Source: a virus. From it: DNA of 37,894 nucleotides. The stretch lies in the IMG/VR virus record IMGVR_UViG_3300034375_001679, positions 1 through 37,894 of that record, one strand, 5' to 3'. Position numbers and translations under genes: made by a program. This document shows positions 7,201 to 15,300 of the stretch, piece by piece. Every line of letters begins with the position of its first letter. Within the stretch, counting starts at the first letter, position 1. The notes beneath the pieces were generated by a model. It made no database searches. It saw only the letters and a program-made list of their open reading frames with translations, and was not told the origin of the DNA.

Positions 7201-8733
7201 TCCACGCGCAGCAGCATCGTTAAACGACTCGATTTTTTGGCTTAGAGTTTCTGGTGTGCTGACCATAAAGATCTCGCCGCCGAACTCATCTGTTTGCTGC
7301 GTTTCCAGTGGTACTGCACGACGAGTGCCACGATTTACCGACGCATTGATAGCGTTCAGCGCAGAAGATCTTTCTGTGCCCTCGAGCTTTTCAGCCGCTG
7401 CTCTCAGGTCAGCCTCTGTAGCTATATCGTCTTCCATGCCGTCAACAATGAGCTGCTTTTGTAGCGGCACAGGCATGTTGCCCCAGTACAGCATCGGCTC
7501 TGCCGGCGGTCTGTCGTACCCCTCCAGCAAAATGTCCATGCTGGGGTCCTGACCGGGCTGTATTGTTGTTTCCTCAGGGGTAAGCGCGACCGTACCGGGC
7601 GTCGGCTCTGGTGTCGGACCCCCCTCCGGGTCGATAGTTGTCTCTGCTTGGGTCAGCTCAATAACTTTACGACGAGCCTCAGGCATACGATTGATGCGAG
7701 CTTGCTCAGCCTCTTCGCTAAACGGTTCGGGACCCTCGGGACCGGGCTGGTCTGGGCGTCTGCCGCCCACCTTTGTCGCCTGTATTGCGGCACCGCCAGC
7801 AGTTCCGGCAAGAACACCGGATGCAAAGGAGTTGATGTACATGGACTTGGATCGTTCATCTGCGACGATCTCCAAGAACTCACGCTGCTGGTCTTCAGGC
7901 AGGTTTTCTTCTGCCCATGCCACTGCGGCTCTGCCCAAAAACTCCTGAGTAAATTCTGTGAAGCCTTCTACGCCAGCAGCTTTGACCGCCTCACGACCCA
8001 CCGCCAAGACGTAGTCCTTACTCATAAAGACTCGCTCAGCAATGTCGTCGTTAAACTGCTCTAATCCGTCCGATCCAAACATTCGCTTGAATGCTCGCTG
8101 TGGAACGCCAAAACGATCGAGCGCTCCCTGAGCCACACCAACAGCTAGGGCTTTGCCGGGAGCCTCAAGACCGGTTTCTTCATAGATTTCAGCAAAGTTA
8201 GAGGCGGTGTTCTGTGCTGCGCTATAACCAACAAATCCGGCAGCAGCGTCGTAGTTCTTTTGAGTGACCTTTTCTGCAAGACGCTTGCCGATCGTATCAG
8301 CTTCCTGCTCGAGCTTGTTTTTTAGCAGTTTTTTAGTACCAGCTTTTGCCGCAACACCTGCAACGCCGCCACCAACCACATCAGGCACCAGCGTTCCGAG
8401 GGTGTAGCCAGCCCAATCAGTGAAATCACCGAATGAATCTATCTCTTCTACGGAGGTGACATTTGCGCCTACGTTGGCAGCGTCCTGCATTTTCTTGCGG
8501 TAGTAAGCTAGACCTGAATCGACCCACTCCTCATTGCCAATAGCGCTACCGACCGTGGCTTTGAGCGCACCGCCAAGACCTTGGGTTTGGTCGATACCTG
8601 CATCTAAGCCTTTACCGAACTGAGTGTCCGCAAGGATTCCACCCTCAGTCAGCTTGTCACCAAGGTCCTCAGTTTTTTGTTCGGGAAGTTCGGGGGCAAA
8701 TGGAGTTTTGCGACCCAGTACTATGCCAGCCAT
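1273..8733 (-). CDS. Large polyvalent protein, probably ejected with the DNA (2486 residues)
   Basis: The start ATG is preceded by AAGGGG at a good distance. Visible regions are: an N-terminal third with hydrophobic Gly/Ala segments (about 105-135 and 300-325) that could interact with membranes; HEVMHAADF at 648-656, a zinc-metallopeptidase type HExxH motif; a Pro/Glu/Gly-rich linker at about 785-858; a winged-helix-like stretch around 966-1000 (ISAAQLSEQVG); a region near 1230-1400 with GRDDVVILDRIQLNSMWD; charged helical domains; and at about 1900-2120 a segment with NPIRDVQTGLAF, TVNFNRKGEL and LFFNAAIQGN that matches my memory of large-polyvalent-protein domain LPD38. The C-terminus is coiled coil. 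Such proteins are packed in virions and injected into the host, where they bundle several activities. Position at the end of the internal-protein group agrees. A second gene is nested out of frame at 6159-6380. The individual catalytic activity is unproven. Confidence 0.85.
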   Translation of the reverse strand: MAGIVLGRKTPFAPELPEQKTEDLGDKLTEGGILADTQFGKGLDAGIDQTQGLGGALKATVGSAIGNEEWVDSGLAYYRKKMQDAANVGANVTSVEEIDSFGDFTDWAGYTLGTLVPDVVGGGVAGVAAKAGTKKLLKNKLEQEADTIGKRLAEKVTQKNYDAAAGFVGYSAAQNTASNFAEIYEETGLEAPGKALAVGVAQGALDRFGVPQRAFKRMFGSDGLEQFNDDIAERVFMSKDYVLAVGREAVKAAGVEGFTEFTQEFLGRAAVAWAEENLPEDQQREFLEIVADERSKSMYINSFASGVLAGTAGGAAIQATKVGGRRPDQPGPEGPEPFSEEAEQARINRMPEARRKVIELTQAETTIDPEGGPTPEPTPGTVALTPEETTIQPGQDPSMDILLEGYDRPPAEPMLYWGNMPVPLQKQLIVDGMEDDIATEADLRAAAEKLEGTERSSALNAINASVNRGTRRAVPLETQQTDEFGGEIFMVSTPETLSQKIESFNDAAARGPIPKTTGEGEFASQGVTEADINFNITPSRGPVSMLTEDGRTVQLPGLTDFVGSTDPTANPALEEAASIYLDLAMRGVPKEFRDLVKGTHVLSTEDIPHDAEAAFLDRSSVIGMRFDHLLEGADDEQRARRNRFNTAHEVMHAADFRNGYSSAIDHFKMKVEDIDGDGQPDISMGRAIEEIFDLWESDAEGAGFFSYPLDALYDNIAKQNGDPEKIQGVLDGAREELFAQLGAAYVANEGSIQKSLPFGHSIIEDIFANPVPAEQLVTNDVRGLYGNQEANQETPVSEGAGVPRDVRTPAESGGVQVQDEGGAGGTGGPSLVEEQASESVGGTPEPEAGDSAGQVLPVEIDSVKRAEDFDLNGTMNVTMADGDVYQISRDPVARGWVLDPQHQEELKLDMFHPYTVGTFADNRKEAEATLTQLHNEKLQRNAPAAEPAPRQELRDNLLQNIPEDGISAAQLSEQVGQEEANFRDLLDQMEEDGEITSELTADGELYLPASSEPKFIKKGAEYLLQNSRGKTTGKASVTKAINPKNAAKQIPALQALSDRHDDPLSSPAAWLRFERDLTGSNTTIRPPHGLISLYNDIDTWVATHSRLSDQQVQAAREGLETAREMGEVYASGEATPDITGKLMLWGIMSRMLTASAQEAGFVDLLTKMPGAKDDPAGDIIQKTLDGTMTEQDVKSWEKAVKRLIPEGSFGRSGTSNANDWAKFMLKMSERTEDGRSRLEELHDLVGNRSISTVDVRRQFQGMINNPGIGNKVFSFLMLMTGRDDVVILDRIQLNSMWDAGRYGKLIYDDIADEFDKGHGLARYEALEKSLNQRIKELYRRLGREDEGSVGRYHWESWVLNSGQVVAHPTMKGLLDDARGADTPYADMGAPEGKMNLFRYGAIYARDPDGNPYFLYADQSNKPYRFTPKKFSEFLDQVKLRKRNIIPKGFKVSEYDKGFPWYEADGVNRDNLDALIREYAEREAVESDYAVEETDVQDDADVGGQPEAERPRYIKGKRTPDNSPPHEVTFNLDDEYLVDRDLSQRLNRLMPKSFSKALVDRYGRLKELEDRLAASVGMDRMPASVSAYDAENLMHSKVQNQIEEFENDYIKPIAAMMKAADLDGEQVGLYLLAKHAPERNRVIAEREQAMRAEQIDRLNKALEDSMGALDRPVESITERLDKLENEPLRFQDTGSGMTDSEAESVIATAKLEDKYDALEEISSKVYEMLSDMRQNMVDKGLLDDETKEDWQDTYEFYVPLKGFAALEQDGDMVAGTGAKGFSVTGKESFKAKGRVTMPANPLLNAFVDGETKIIRAEKNVIAQRLLKMLSKFKSDQWSVYPPTQYPFQTPPDDISVRKSKSQMASEMRPDDDKVHRYIQVKRNGQDHFIEIRDKELNRNLQAGSVGIFNSEVESFNQIMTFMREFQNFRRDMIINYNPSWGLVNPIRDVQTGLAFILAEQDSRAGRLKDKDLIWEVVKGWGPSWKALWRDARGNEPKTDEAKELAQFVKDYKDDGAPTGIAYSKSIDEQARRIETLIKRGKIREAFAYLGKVVEDFNQVMENVTRLSTYIAARKSGVERTTAATVAKDLTVNFNRKGELSSATDTFYLFFNAAIQGNVNTAEAVLKSGRDGEKLTKARMVAAGLVLAGFARTLINIWMSGEDEDGESTYLDYNEYALKSGMLFRISDEQGFALPKAYGWGFYDDVGRLGAELAMDLKSPDQVGVDLLTSMDRHFNPQGIHAVSDDRDASESVMLKLGFLAGPDVTDFALEQAANINYFGENITIPQNPFLVQKPKSQKTRRRTSDWIESTTKTIAELSGGDDYIPGSVEVNPDRVQHGLDFLLGGVGRFFNDAADTATKSLNDRPGDLKADDVPIIRTFFPRVSQYKDRVTYYDSRNEWLQYRTQIRDADAEESKTLVERYGRELYQFETFHSQAEKQLRKLSKQKKLLEDNGVIDPMVRYEKLDEITAQQELIFDRYNKKWNEVKP
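6159..6380 (-). CDS. Nested small protein, out of frame inside the large polyvalent protein gene
   Basis: The frame encodes 73 residues on the same strand as the surrounding 2486-residue gene, but shifted by one base. AAGAGG (6386-6391) lies 5 bases before the ATG, a near-ideal Shine-Dalgarno arrangement. The product starts MGIRKLTKKPLSPKVQEYLE, continues with an amphipathic, Glu/Lys-rich helical stretch (KFKTKEELEELADLALSRN) and ends with KAWAERPNLKLGTVQDKYYQ. It reads as a folded, charged alpha-helical protein, quite unlike a random shadow frame. The surrounding gene encodes only a Glu/Gly/Pro/Ser-rich linker over the same bases (its residues ~785-858), which is the usual pattern where one frame tolerates another. 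It reminds me of small conserved phage proteins but I cannot name a family, and function is unknown. Confidence 0.68.
   Translation of the reverse strand: MGIRKLTKKPLSPKVQEYLETFGHLPSQEAFKFKTKEELEELADLALSRNKPVKAWAERPNLKLGTVQDKYYQ
6386..6391 (-). promoter_or_regulatory. Internal ribosome binding site for the nested gene
   Basis: The minus-strand sequence AAGAGG stands 5 bases before ATG 6378-6380 and lies within the coding sequence of the large polyvalent protein (codons for Val-Arg-Gly). The complementarity and spacing are as good as those of the standard genes in this cluster, which argues for genuine internal initiation. Confidence 0.6.
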
Positions 8734-8743
8734 TCGGTTCCCC

Positions 8744-10225
8744 TTATGGTCGAGCCATCAAGCCTTGGTTGATCAAATATTGTTGTAGCCGCTCAAACTT
8801 AGCTGCCGGAATGGTCATGTCATCCGGGTTATTGATCATGGCGTTAATGTGCGCCATTTGATTTGGATTTAGTTCGTTAACGTCACCAATCAGCTCGCTC
8901 AAGGAGACAATGCCGTTACCTCTAACCGTCTGTCGGCTGTTGGCACCTGATGATTTGAGAGATCGGTCACCAGTATCCACATTGACTTGAGGCATAAGAC
9001 CTCGAAGCTGGGCAGCATAGTCTTGCGCTCGACTGACTTTTGACTCTGTTGGGGTGCCGTATAAGTATCTGCGCTCGGCTCGCTCTTCCAAAAGCGCCAG
9101 CTTGTTTTGCAAGTCTGCAGGGTTTTCTCCCGGCATAACCAAGCCCTGAAGATCGTTGTTTTCAATAAACAGAGCGTTGGCTTGGTTTGAGTCGTTTTTC
9201 GCCAATAGGTCCGTAACTCGCTTAACCTCAGACGCAGTTCTAGCCTTGACCTTATCTGCACCGCCGCGCTTATCGACCTTGTAGTTGTTTACTTCCTCTT
9301 TAAACACGGTGTTAGAAAGAAGGTTGTTGTACATCATTGTCCTGCCATACATGGCTTGCATAGCTTCACCGGGTTCCATCTCGAGCTGGGCTGTATTTCC
9401 GCCTCGGAACTCGGTAAGGGTCGGGTAATAAAAAACGGACCCACCATTGGGGTCTTCCAGCTCAACCGATACTGATCCCCGGATCTTTCCACCAACGGCT
9501 TCTAAATCGGCAAGGTTAATATCGCGAATGGTGTAGCCCTCATACTCCGCGGGAGCATTTGGAAACGTTTGGCTATCAACCTTGGATCCGATTGCCTTGG
9601 TGTTATTGATGCTCATGATGTCAGTTAGTGCAGCAAGCTGAGGCTGATTGATTTGAACGTTTTGCCCAGTCGCCATTGACTCGATTAGTCCAGAGAGCTC
9701 TTGTGAGTGAACGTTAAAGTCGGTGGACATTATCGTGTCGATTGGAAACAGCCGGCTCCCCTCGAGCTGATCAAAATAGCTTGACACCAAGTCACGATTT
9801 TGACGCCTCTGAGTGTCACCGCTCTGAGCTATCTCAAAAATATTGTTGAGGATCTTTCCGTCAGTAATATCCTTGGCATCAGCAAGGTCCTGCGCCGATT
9901 CGCCGGCATCCGTCTCGGCTCGAACGAGAGCTGCTTGAGCAGTTATTGCCGCGTTGCCGTCATCTCGCTCCTGATTTTGAGCATCAAACGCCGCCTTAAG
10001 AACTCTGTATTGATGGTCCATCGTCTTGACGTCGCGCTGCAGCGAAAGATTTTGATCGCGATAGGTTGCTAAGTCGTCAGCCTGTTGCTGCTGTATGCCG
10101 AGGGTTTGAGCTCGGTAGTTTCTTAGGTCGCCTTGTTGTTCTTTTCTAAACGCACGATCCTCCGCAGCGTTCATCGTGTTTTGAACTAGCCCGTAACCCT
10201 TTACAACGCCGTCTGCAAATGACAT
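8744..10225 (-). CDS. Putative internal virion protein (493 residues)
   Basis: The ATG at 10225 follows GAGG at a 6-base spacing and lies 8 bases after the preceding stop. The N-terminal ~110 residues are rich in Gln, Asp, Arg and Ala with heptad-like spacing (for example LGIQQQQADDLATYRDQNL), suggesting long coiled coils. The middle contains mixed alpha/beta sequence, and the C-terminus is Asn- and Met-rich. No enzyme motif is visible. It lies between the small Ala/Gly-rich proteins and the large polyvalent protein, the place of internal core or ejection proteins in podoviruses (as with T7 gp14-gp16). I assign that role by context only; a tail component remains possible. Confidence 0.55.
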   Translation of the reverse strand: MSFADGVVKGYGLVQNTMNAAEDRAFRKEQQGDLRNYRAQTLGIQQQQADDLATYRDQNLSLQRDVKTMDHQYRVLKAAFDAQNQERDDGNAAITAQAALVRAETDAGESAQDLADAKDITDGKILNNIFEIAQSGDTQRRQNRDLVSSYFDQLEGSRLFPIDTIMSTDFNVHSQELSGLIESMATGQNVQINQPQLAALTDIMSINNTKAIGSKVDSQTFPNAPAEYEGYTIRDINLADLEAVGGKIRGSVSVELEDPNGGSVFYYPTLTEFRGGNTAQLEMEPGEAMQAMYGRTMMYNNLLSNTVFKEEVNNYKVDKRGGADKVKARTASEVKRVTDLLAKNDSNQANALFIENNDLQGLVMPGENPADLQNKLALLEERAERRYLYGTPTESKVSRAQDYAAQLRGLMPQVNVDTGDRSLKSSGANSRQTVRGNGIVSLSELIGDVNELNPNQMAHINAMINNPDDMTIPAAKFERLQQYLINQGLMARP

Positions 10226-10233
10226 GGCTTACC

Positions 10234-10806
10234 TCAACCGAATAATTTGTTTAGGAGAAATGCGGCACCAATCCCAATCGCGATAGGGGCTGCGATCGTG
10301 CCAAGCGCAGCCATTGCGCCAGACGCCGCTGAACCAGCTCCTGCAGCACCAGCAGCAGTCGATCCTGCCGCAGCTGCGCCGGTTCCCGCTGCCGCACTTG
10401 AGCTAGCTGCCGCTGCTCCGGTACCGCCGGCAGCAAGACCTCCACCCGCCGCAGCCGGTGCTCCGGGAACGGCTTTTGCTAACGCCAAGCCAGCCTTACC
10501 GGTAGCTGCTGTATTGACTCCCGGTACAGCACTGCCAAGAGCTGCAGTCGTCTTAGTCACAGGCGCTGCTATCGCCGGAGACATGCTTCCTGCCGCCGTA
10601 GCACCCTTAGCAGCAATTGCCTTGCTAATTCCGTACTGCGCTCCTATGCCGGCACCGGTTCCGAGCAGGGCTTTTTCTTGCTGGTCTTTTGCGGCATCAA
10701 GCTGGTCCTGCATGTTCGCTCGCTGAGTGTCTAGCTCTGCAACTTTTGCAAAGCCTTTCATCGCGATACCGCGTTTTGCGTGACCTGAACTAATTAATCC
10801 ACTCAT
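10234..10806 (-). CDS. Ala/Gly-rich hydrophobic virion protein (190 residues)
   Basis: The start codon overlaps the preceding stop as TAATG, indicating coupled translation. Residues 1-50 form a charged segment with a coiled-coil look (KVAELDTQRANMQDQLDAAK). The remainder is almost entirely Ala, Gly, Ser and Thr, with runs such as GTGAAAASSSAAAGTGAAAA, and ends in a hydrophobic helix (APIAIGIGAAFLLNKLFG) able to insert into a membrane. This composition resembles small internal or ejection proteins that line a trans-envelope channel, such as T7 gp14 or P22 gp7/gp16 types, but there is no sequence match I can claim. The neighbouring genes have the same style, so the four probably act together in DNA ejection. 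Confidence 0.55.
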   Translation of the reverse strand: MSGLISSGHAKRGIAMKGFAKVAELDTQRANMQDQLDAAKDQQEKALLGTGAGIGAQYGISKAIAAKGATAAGSMSPAIAAPVTKTTAALGSAVPGVNTAATGKAGLALAKAVPGAPAAAGGGLAAGGTGAAAASSSAAAGTGAAAAGSTAAGAAGAGSAASGAMAALGTIAAPIAIGIGAAFLLNKLFG

Positions 10807-11333
10807 TAGCCGATACTCCTTGCCTTGCCCGACACGCCGGATAGCCCGCCCGTAATCATCTGCAGTCGTCGATCAACGTCGCGCATTCGGGTCTCATTGG
10901 CACCGCCAACAAGCGTCGAGGTGATGTTGTTTTGATCCATCGCGGTGTTGCGAATGCCCAGTCTTGCTGCATTTCGGTCACTAGTTCCCTGAACATTCTC
11001 TGCCGCACCCAATATCGCACCTCGAGTGCGTTCCAACTCTTCAGGCAGGAAGGTTGTTCCAGTGCTGGTGATCATCCCGAGAAGCCGGCGCTCTTGTGGC
11101 GCATAAAACTCTTCATAGTCCCGGGTAGATTGACGGATGATGTCCGCATAAAGCTTGTCACCTGGAGACTCCTTTACACTCAGCCCGCTATATCGATATG
11201 GGTTAATGAACCCGTTACCGTAGTTTTGAGTTGAGCCACCAAACGGTCCGCCGTAACCGCCGCGACCATAGTAGGAGCCAACCTGTGCTTGCATTTCTGG
11301 GTTAAGCATCGACATATAGGCATCAAAATTCAT
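10806..11333 (-). CDS. Putative internal/tail-associated virion protein (175 residues)
   Basis: The ATG overlaps the preceding stop as ATGA (11330-11333), and its own stop overlaps the next start as TAATG. The N-terminus is Gly/Tyr/Asn-rich (SYYGRGGYGGPFGG), followed by a helical region with DIIRQSTRDYEEFYAPQERR and a C-terminal part with ARLGIRNTAMDQNNI. I see no signal peptide, membrane segment or catalytic motif. The pattern of a flexible Gly-rich start and helical body is shared with the upstream gene 11330-11896, and the two may be distant relatives or partners (for instance, both contain RNA/AARLG-type Ala/Arg helices). Role inferred from location among virion proteins. Confidence 0.55.
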   Translation of the reverse strand: MNFDAYMSMLNPEMQAQVGSYYGRGGYGGPFGGSTQNYGNGFINPYRYSGLSVKESPGDKLYADIIRQSTRDYEEFYAPQERRLLGMITSTGTTFLPEELERTRGAILGAAENVQGTSDRNAARLGIRNTAMDQNNITSTLVGGANETRMRDVDRRLQMITGGLSGVSGKARSIG

Positions 11334-11896
11334 GAGTAACGACCTCCGAGCCCATAGGCAGCAGCCATTCCTACTCCGGTTCCTAGAGCACCGGCAGTCC
11401 CGCTTGCAGAAGCGAAGTCACGGCGAGCGATGTTGCCAGCTCTACTTAGTTGGTTTTGAGCTAGGTCAATGTTTCCTTGCATGGCTTGCGTTTCGAGGTT
11501 CTGACCACCGCGAACAAAGTTTGTGAGTCCTGCGATTCCCTGATCAGTGTTTGACATCATGGCGTCTGCTGCGCCTGTGCCCATGCCCCGGAACTGAGCT
11601 GCCTCCAAAGCCTTGGATCGACCTTGATACATTCCTGAACTGGGATCGAAACCGGCGTTATTTAAAGATCGCTTGAACTCGGGCATTTGCTGCTCATACA
11701 GCCCCGCAATCTGGGTAGAAGCCCTGCCGCCGGCATCAGCATATGCCTGATCTTCGAATGTACGATCAACGCTGTCTAAAAAGCCCATCTCTACAGGGAG
11801 AAAGTCTCTCCTGTAGTTGTTGTACATAATCGCCGCTTGCTCAGCTAACGCTGCTTGTGATTCTGGTTCCCTGACTCGGGTATCGCCGCCGCCCAT
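11330..11896 (-). CDS. Putative internal virion protein, Ala/Gly-rich (188 residues)
   Basis: ATG at 11896 is preceded by GAGGG at a 7-base spacing. It starts inside the end of the GNAT-like gene (52-base overlap). The product has a Gly start (MGGGDTRVREPESQ), a long helical section (ALAEQAAIMYNNYRRDFLP, then AGLYEQQMPEFKRSLNNAGF), and a Gly/Ala-rich C-terminal hydrophobic helix (GALGTGVGMAAAYGLGG). It fits the class of small ejection proteins that associate with membranes. I recall similar proteins encoded beside internal virion proteins of marine podoviruses, without a family name. Function is inferred from composition and from the gene group 8744-11896. Confidence 0.55.
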   Translation of the reverse strand: MGGGDTRVREPESQAALAEQAAIMYNNYRRDFLPVEMGFLDSVDRTFEDQAYADAGGRASTQIAGLYEQQMPEFKRSLNNAGFDPSSGMYQGRSKALEAAQFRGMGTGAADAMMSNTDQGIAGLTNFVRGGQNLETQAMQGNIDLAQNQLSRAGNIARRDFASASGTAGALGTGVGMAAAYGLGGRYS

Positions 11897-12309
11897 TTCT
11901 CGCCCTCAAGCTTCTTTGTCAAAGTCGCCCATCGAAGTCGGTATCCGTACTGCTGTCCCAGATCCCATAGCCCACGATGAGGCGTTAAAAACTCTATTTC
12001 TGAGTGCCCTGTGTTCAGGGCTAAGGCTTCCAGCTCGTCGGCATAAGTCATCAAGCTTCCGGGGACAGGATCGTAGGCGATCCAGATCAGCATTATCTTG
12101 CTGTCCCTGAAAGGGTGAGACTTCGTCTGAAGAACGATGAAGCCTGAGGCGGTCCGTGCGGAATCCATGAGAAGAAACGAGCGCTGGTTTACACACGCGG
12201 CGTAAACATCCTCGATTCTCCAGTCCGGGTTATTCTCAGAATGGATTAGTTCTAAGCCCGGTCGAATGACATCCCAAACTTTTCGAATGTCAACAAATTC
12301 TAGAGCCAC
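11845..12309 (-). CDS. GNAT-like acetyltransferase fold protein (154 residues)
   Basis: GTG at 12307-12309 is the start, with AAGG at a 7-base spacing. The order of predicted elements fits a small GNAT domain: an N-terminal helix (DIRKVWDVIRPGLELI), a strand pair containing CVNQRSFLLMDS and GFIVLQTK, a central strand KIMLIWIAY, a helix MTYADELEALALNTG, and a final strand EIEFLTPHRG followed by GQQYGYRL. Phages commonly carry such GNAT-like genes beside internal virion proteins. The acetyl-CoA binding motif Q/R-x-x-G-x-G/A is not clear, so the enzyme may be degenerate or the assignment wrong. The C-terminal 17 codons overlap the next gene. Confidence 0.5.
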   Translation of the reverse strand: MALEFVDIRKVWDVIRPGLELIHSENNPDWRIEDVYAACVNQRSFLLMDSARTASGFIVLQTKSHPFRDSKIMLIWIAYDPVPGSLMTYADELEALALNTGHSEIEFLTPHRGLWDLGQQYGYRLRWATLTKKLEGEKWAAAIPESGNQNHKQR

Positions 12310-12339
12310 AAGTGTACCTTTTTTGCCATAAAATCTCTA

Positions 12340-15300
12340 TTAACGCATGCCTATAATCATGCCGCTTACTTCGCCTATCGAATCCACTGAGCTGCCCGTA
12401 TCTGGGGCTGTGACACCACTTGACCCGAAGCGCGTCATCACCAGCTTCATGTCGATTGTTCCGGTGGTCGCAATGCCTCGTGTACCCGATATTGAGAACG
12501 GCATGTATAGGTCTGTACTTGCCTTGAATCGAGTCTCTCCAACGAGCTGGTAAGCCCCTGATGACCGGGTGCTGACGCTGGCGCTCGTTGAAAAGCCGAC
12601 TGCACTTGCCACGTAAACCCTCGTCCGGCTGTTAGAGGCTGTATAGAAGGCGCTACTAACCGTTGTCGTATTGGTTCCACTCACCAATGTGTTGCCCTGA
12701 GGCACAAGGGTTCGCACATCGCCGCTAAACTCAATAAACGCAGAGCTTTTGAAGCCCCCGGTCTGTACCGTAACGGGTGTGCCAATCGTGGTTAGTGCGG
12801 TCGAGTTGTCTTTCATCCACATCTGGATGCGATAAGTCTTGCTGCTTGTGGAGTTAAACCAGCCACTAGCCTGAGCGTAAGGGATATGCCCCGTGCCCGT
12901 GTGGGTGCTTGCCGCCAAGGTCGCCTCGAGGAACGTCAGGTCACCACCATAGGTGCCCGTGTTAGCGCCACCTGCAAACTGCTGTACTTGAGTGTCCCTA
13001 AACGACTGAATAACGTTTACATCACCCAGCAGGTTGTTGGCGTAAATGTCAGTGGCAGACATGACTGTCGCACTAATGCTGCCAGCGGTAATTTGGTTCG
13101 CATTTATCTCATCTACACGCAGAGCACCTGTAACGGGGTCTGCTGTCAGAGTAGCGCCATCGATGTTTAGGCGTGATGTGGAGATTGTTCCCGCCGTAAT
13201 TTTTGCTGCCGACAGGTTTGAGATCTTCGCATCATCAATTACCGCGTCACCGATCAGCGCATTGGTGATCGAGCCGTTTTTGATGAAGGCAGTGTCCATG
13301 TAGACACCAGCCGGAACCGTTTCACCGTTGATAGTGGTCTGAGCTGCCTGAACGACAAACGGAACAATCAGCTCTGAAGAGTTGCCGGGACTATTTGTCT
13401 GCTGGTTGCTGGCAGTAGGAGCGACAATCGAAAACTTGTCTGCCCTGATGATGAACGCGGATGTTGGTGTGCCATCGTTATCGGTGGTTGATATTCCGAA
13501 ACCAGCTATGTGCCCATTGTTGTCTAGCTTGACCGAGTACTGGCTGGAAAGACCGCCATTGGCGTCACCTACAACAGTTTGCAGTGTCTGAATGGAACTG
13601 GTTTGCCCCGCAACTGTGGCAGTAACGGTATCGATTGATGAGGCATTAGCCGATCCGTTCGGAAACACCTCTGTCGTGAGGTCACTAACTACCTGAGCCG
13701 ATGCCAACTGCACGTTGCCGGAACTGTCGAAAACAGCGGTCGCTAGATTGTCGATGCGACTAGCGTTTGCCGTCCCGTCCGGGAACACTTCTGTGGTGAC
13801 GGTATTTAGGTTTGCGGCTGTAGCGAGTCGCCCAGAACCGTCTGAGTTGAACACCTCTGAGAACAGCCCATCAATGCGACTAGCTCCCGCACCACCAGAG
13901 CCATAGACCTCTGTTTGTAGGTCTGAAACTGAAGTGGCGCTTGCTAGCTTTACCGTGCCGTCAGAGTTGAAGACGCTAGCATCGAGAGTATCTAGTCTGC
14001 TTGCGCTTGTAGTTCCGTCAGGGAATACCTCGGACGTGAGTGTATTGACAGCCGCAGCGGTTGCTAGATTCAGTGTGCCTTCAGTGTTACCAGAAACAAA
14101 CATTGCGGCGGCAATGTTGTCCACCTTGTCACTGATTGCTCCGCTACCGTTTACTTCTGTATTGAGCGTAGTAAGAGCTGCTGCGGTAGCAAGTCTGGAG
14201 GAGCCATCGCCATTGAAAACTTCGGTGACCAAGCCGTCGATTCTACTGGCAGATGCACCGCCCGAACCGAACACCTCGGTCTCTAAATTGTTAAGCGCTG
14301 TAGCACTGGCTAGTTTGACCGCTCCATTTGAGTCGAACACCGCGCTTTGTAGCGTATCGATTGAGCTTGCTGATGTGGTGCCGTTGGGGAACACCTCAGT
14401 AGTCACAGTATTGAGAGCTGAGGACGTAGCTAGTTGCAGTGTGCCGGTGGTGTCGCCGTTTACGAACATGGATGCGGCGATGTTATCTACCTTGTCAGCA
14501 ATAGCACCCGTGCCGGTTACGGCTGTATTTAAAGTATTGAACGCCGATGCAGTCGCAAACTCGAAGTTGCCGTTGCTGTCGTAGATCGCAGTATATAAAC
14601 CATCGATGCGGCTAGCAGACGCTCCAGAAGAGCCATATACCTCAGTTTCTAAAGCACTGACAGCCTGAGCTGTAGCAAGCTTGACCGTTCCGTTAGAGTC
14701 AAAAACTGCCGTGTCCAGGGTATCTATTCTGCTGGCGCTTGCAGTGCCATTTGGGAACACTTCTGTATTGAGTGTAGAGAGCGCACCAGACAGAGCAGTC
14801 AAACCTGTCGATGGGTTGGTAATTGCGCTGTTTAGGGAGTCGATTCTTGAGGATGCTGCGCCTGATGGAGTGACACCGTTACCCCATACCTCGTTGTTGA
14901 GTAGTGTTACAGCCGAAGAGCTAGCAAGCTGGACCGCTCCGTTCGAGTCAAACACTGCGCCCTGTAGCGAGGTCACGTCTGACTGAATACTGCCAACGAT
15001 CGTGCTGTTACTGCTTGAATCGTAGATTGCCGAAACATCATTACTAAGCGACGTAAGAGCAGACCCAGTAGCTAGACGGGATGTACCGTCTGAATTAAAT
15101 ACCTCTGCCTCAAGGCTGGTCACGTCACCCTGTATGGTGGTTATGCTGCCCGAGTTGGTGCTGACACTACTACTAACGCCGCTCAGGGCACTAGCCGTAG
15201 CCAAACGCGCTGTCCCGTCACTGTTGAAGACCTGTGACTCAAGATCCGTTACGTCGGTCTGGAGGGTCGTGATGCTGCCACCTTGGGAGCTTACGGTGCT

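Noticed and set aside
8899-9261. A 120-codon same-strand frame inside the 493-residue gene
   Set aside because: Its Arg/Thr/Trp/Ser-rich composition is that of a frame-shifted reading of the real gene, and the real frame is ordinary over this segment.
10247-10726. A 159-codon rightward frame of Ala and Pro
   Set aside because: It is the antisense of the Ala/Gly-rich protein gene; GC-rich Ala codons read backwards give such frames.
13934-14584. Long rightward frames opposite the J-like fibre repeats
   Set aside because: The repeat pattern on the coding strand creates periodic open frames on the other strand; no ribosome binding site or protein-like pattern supports them.
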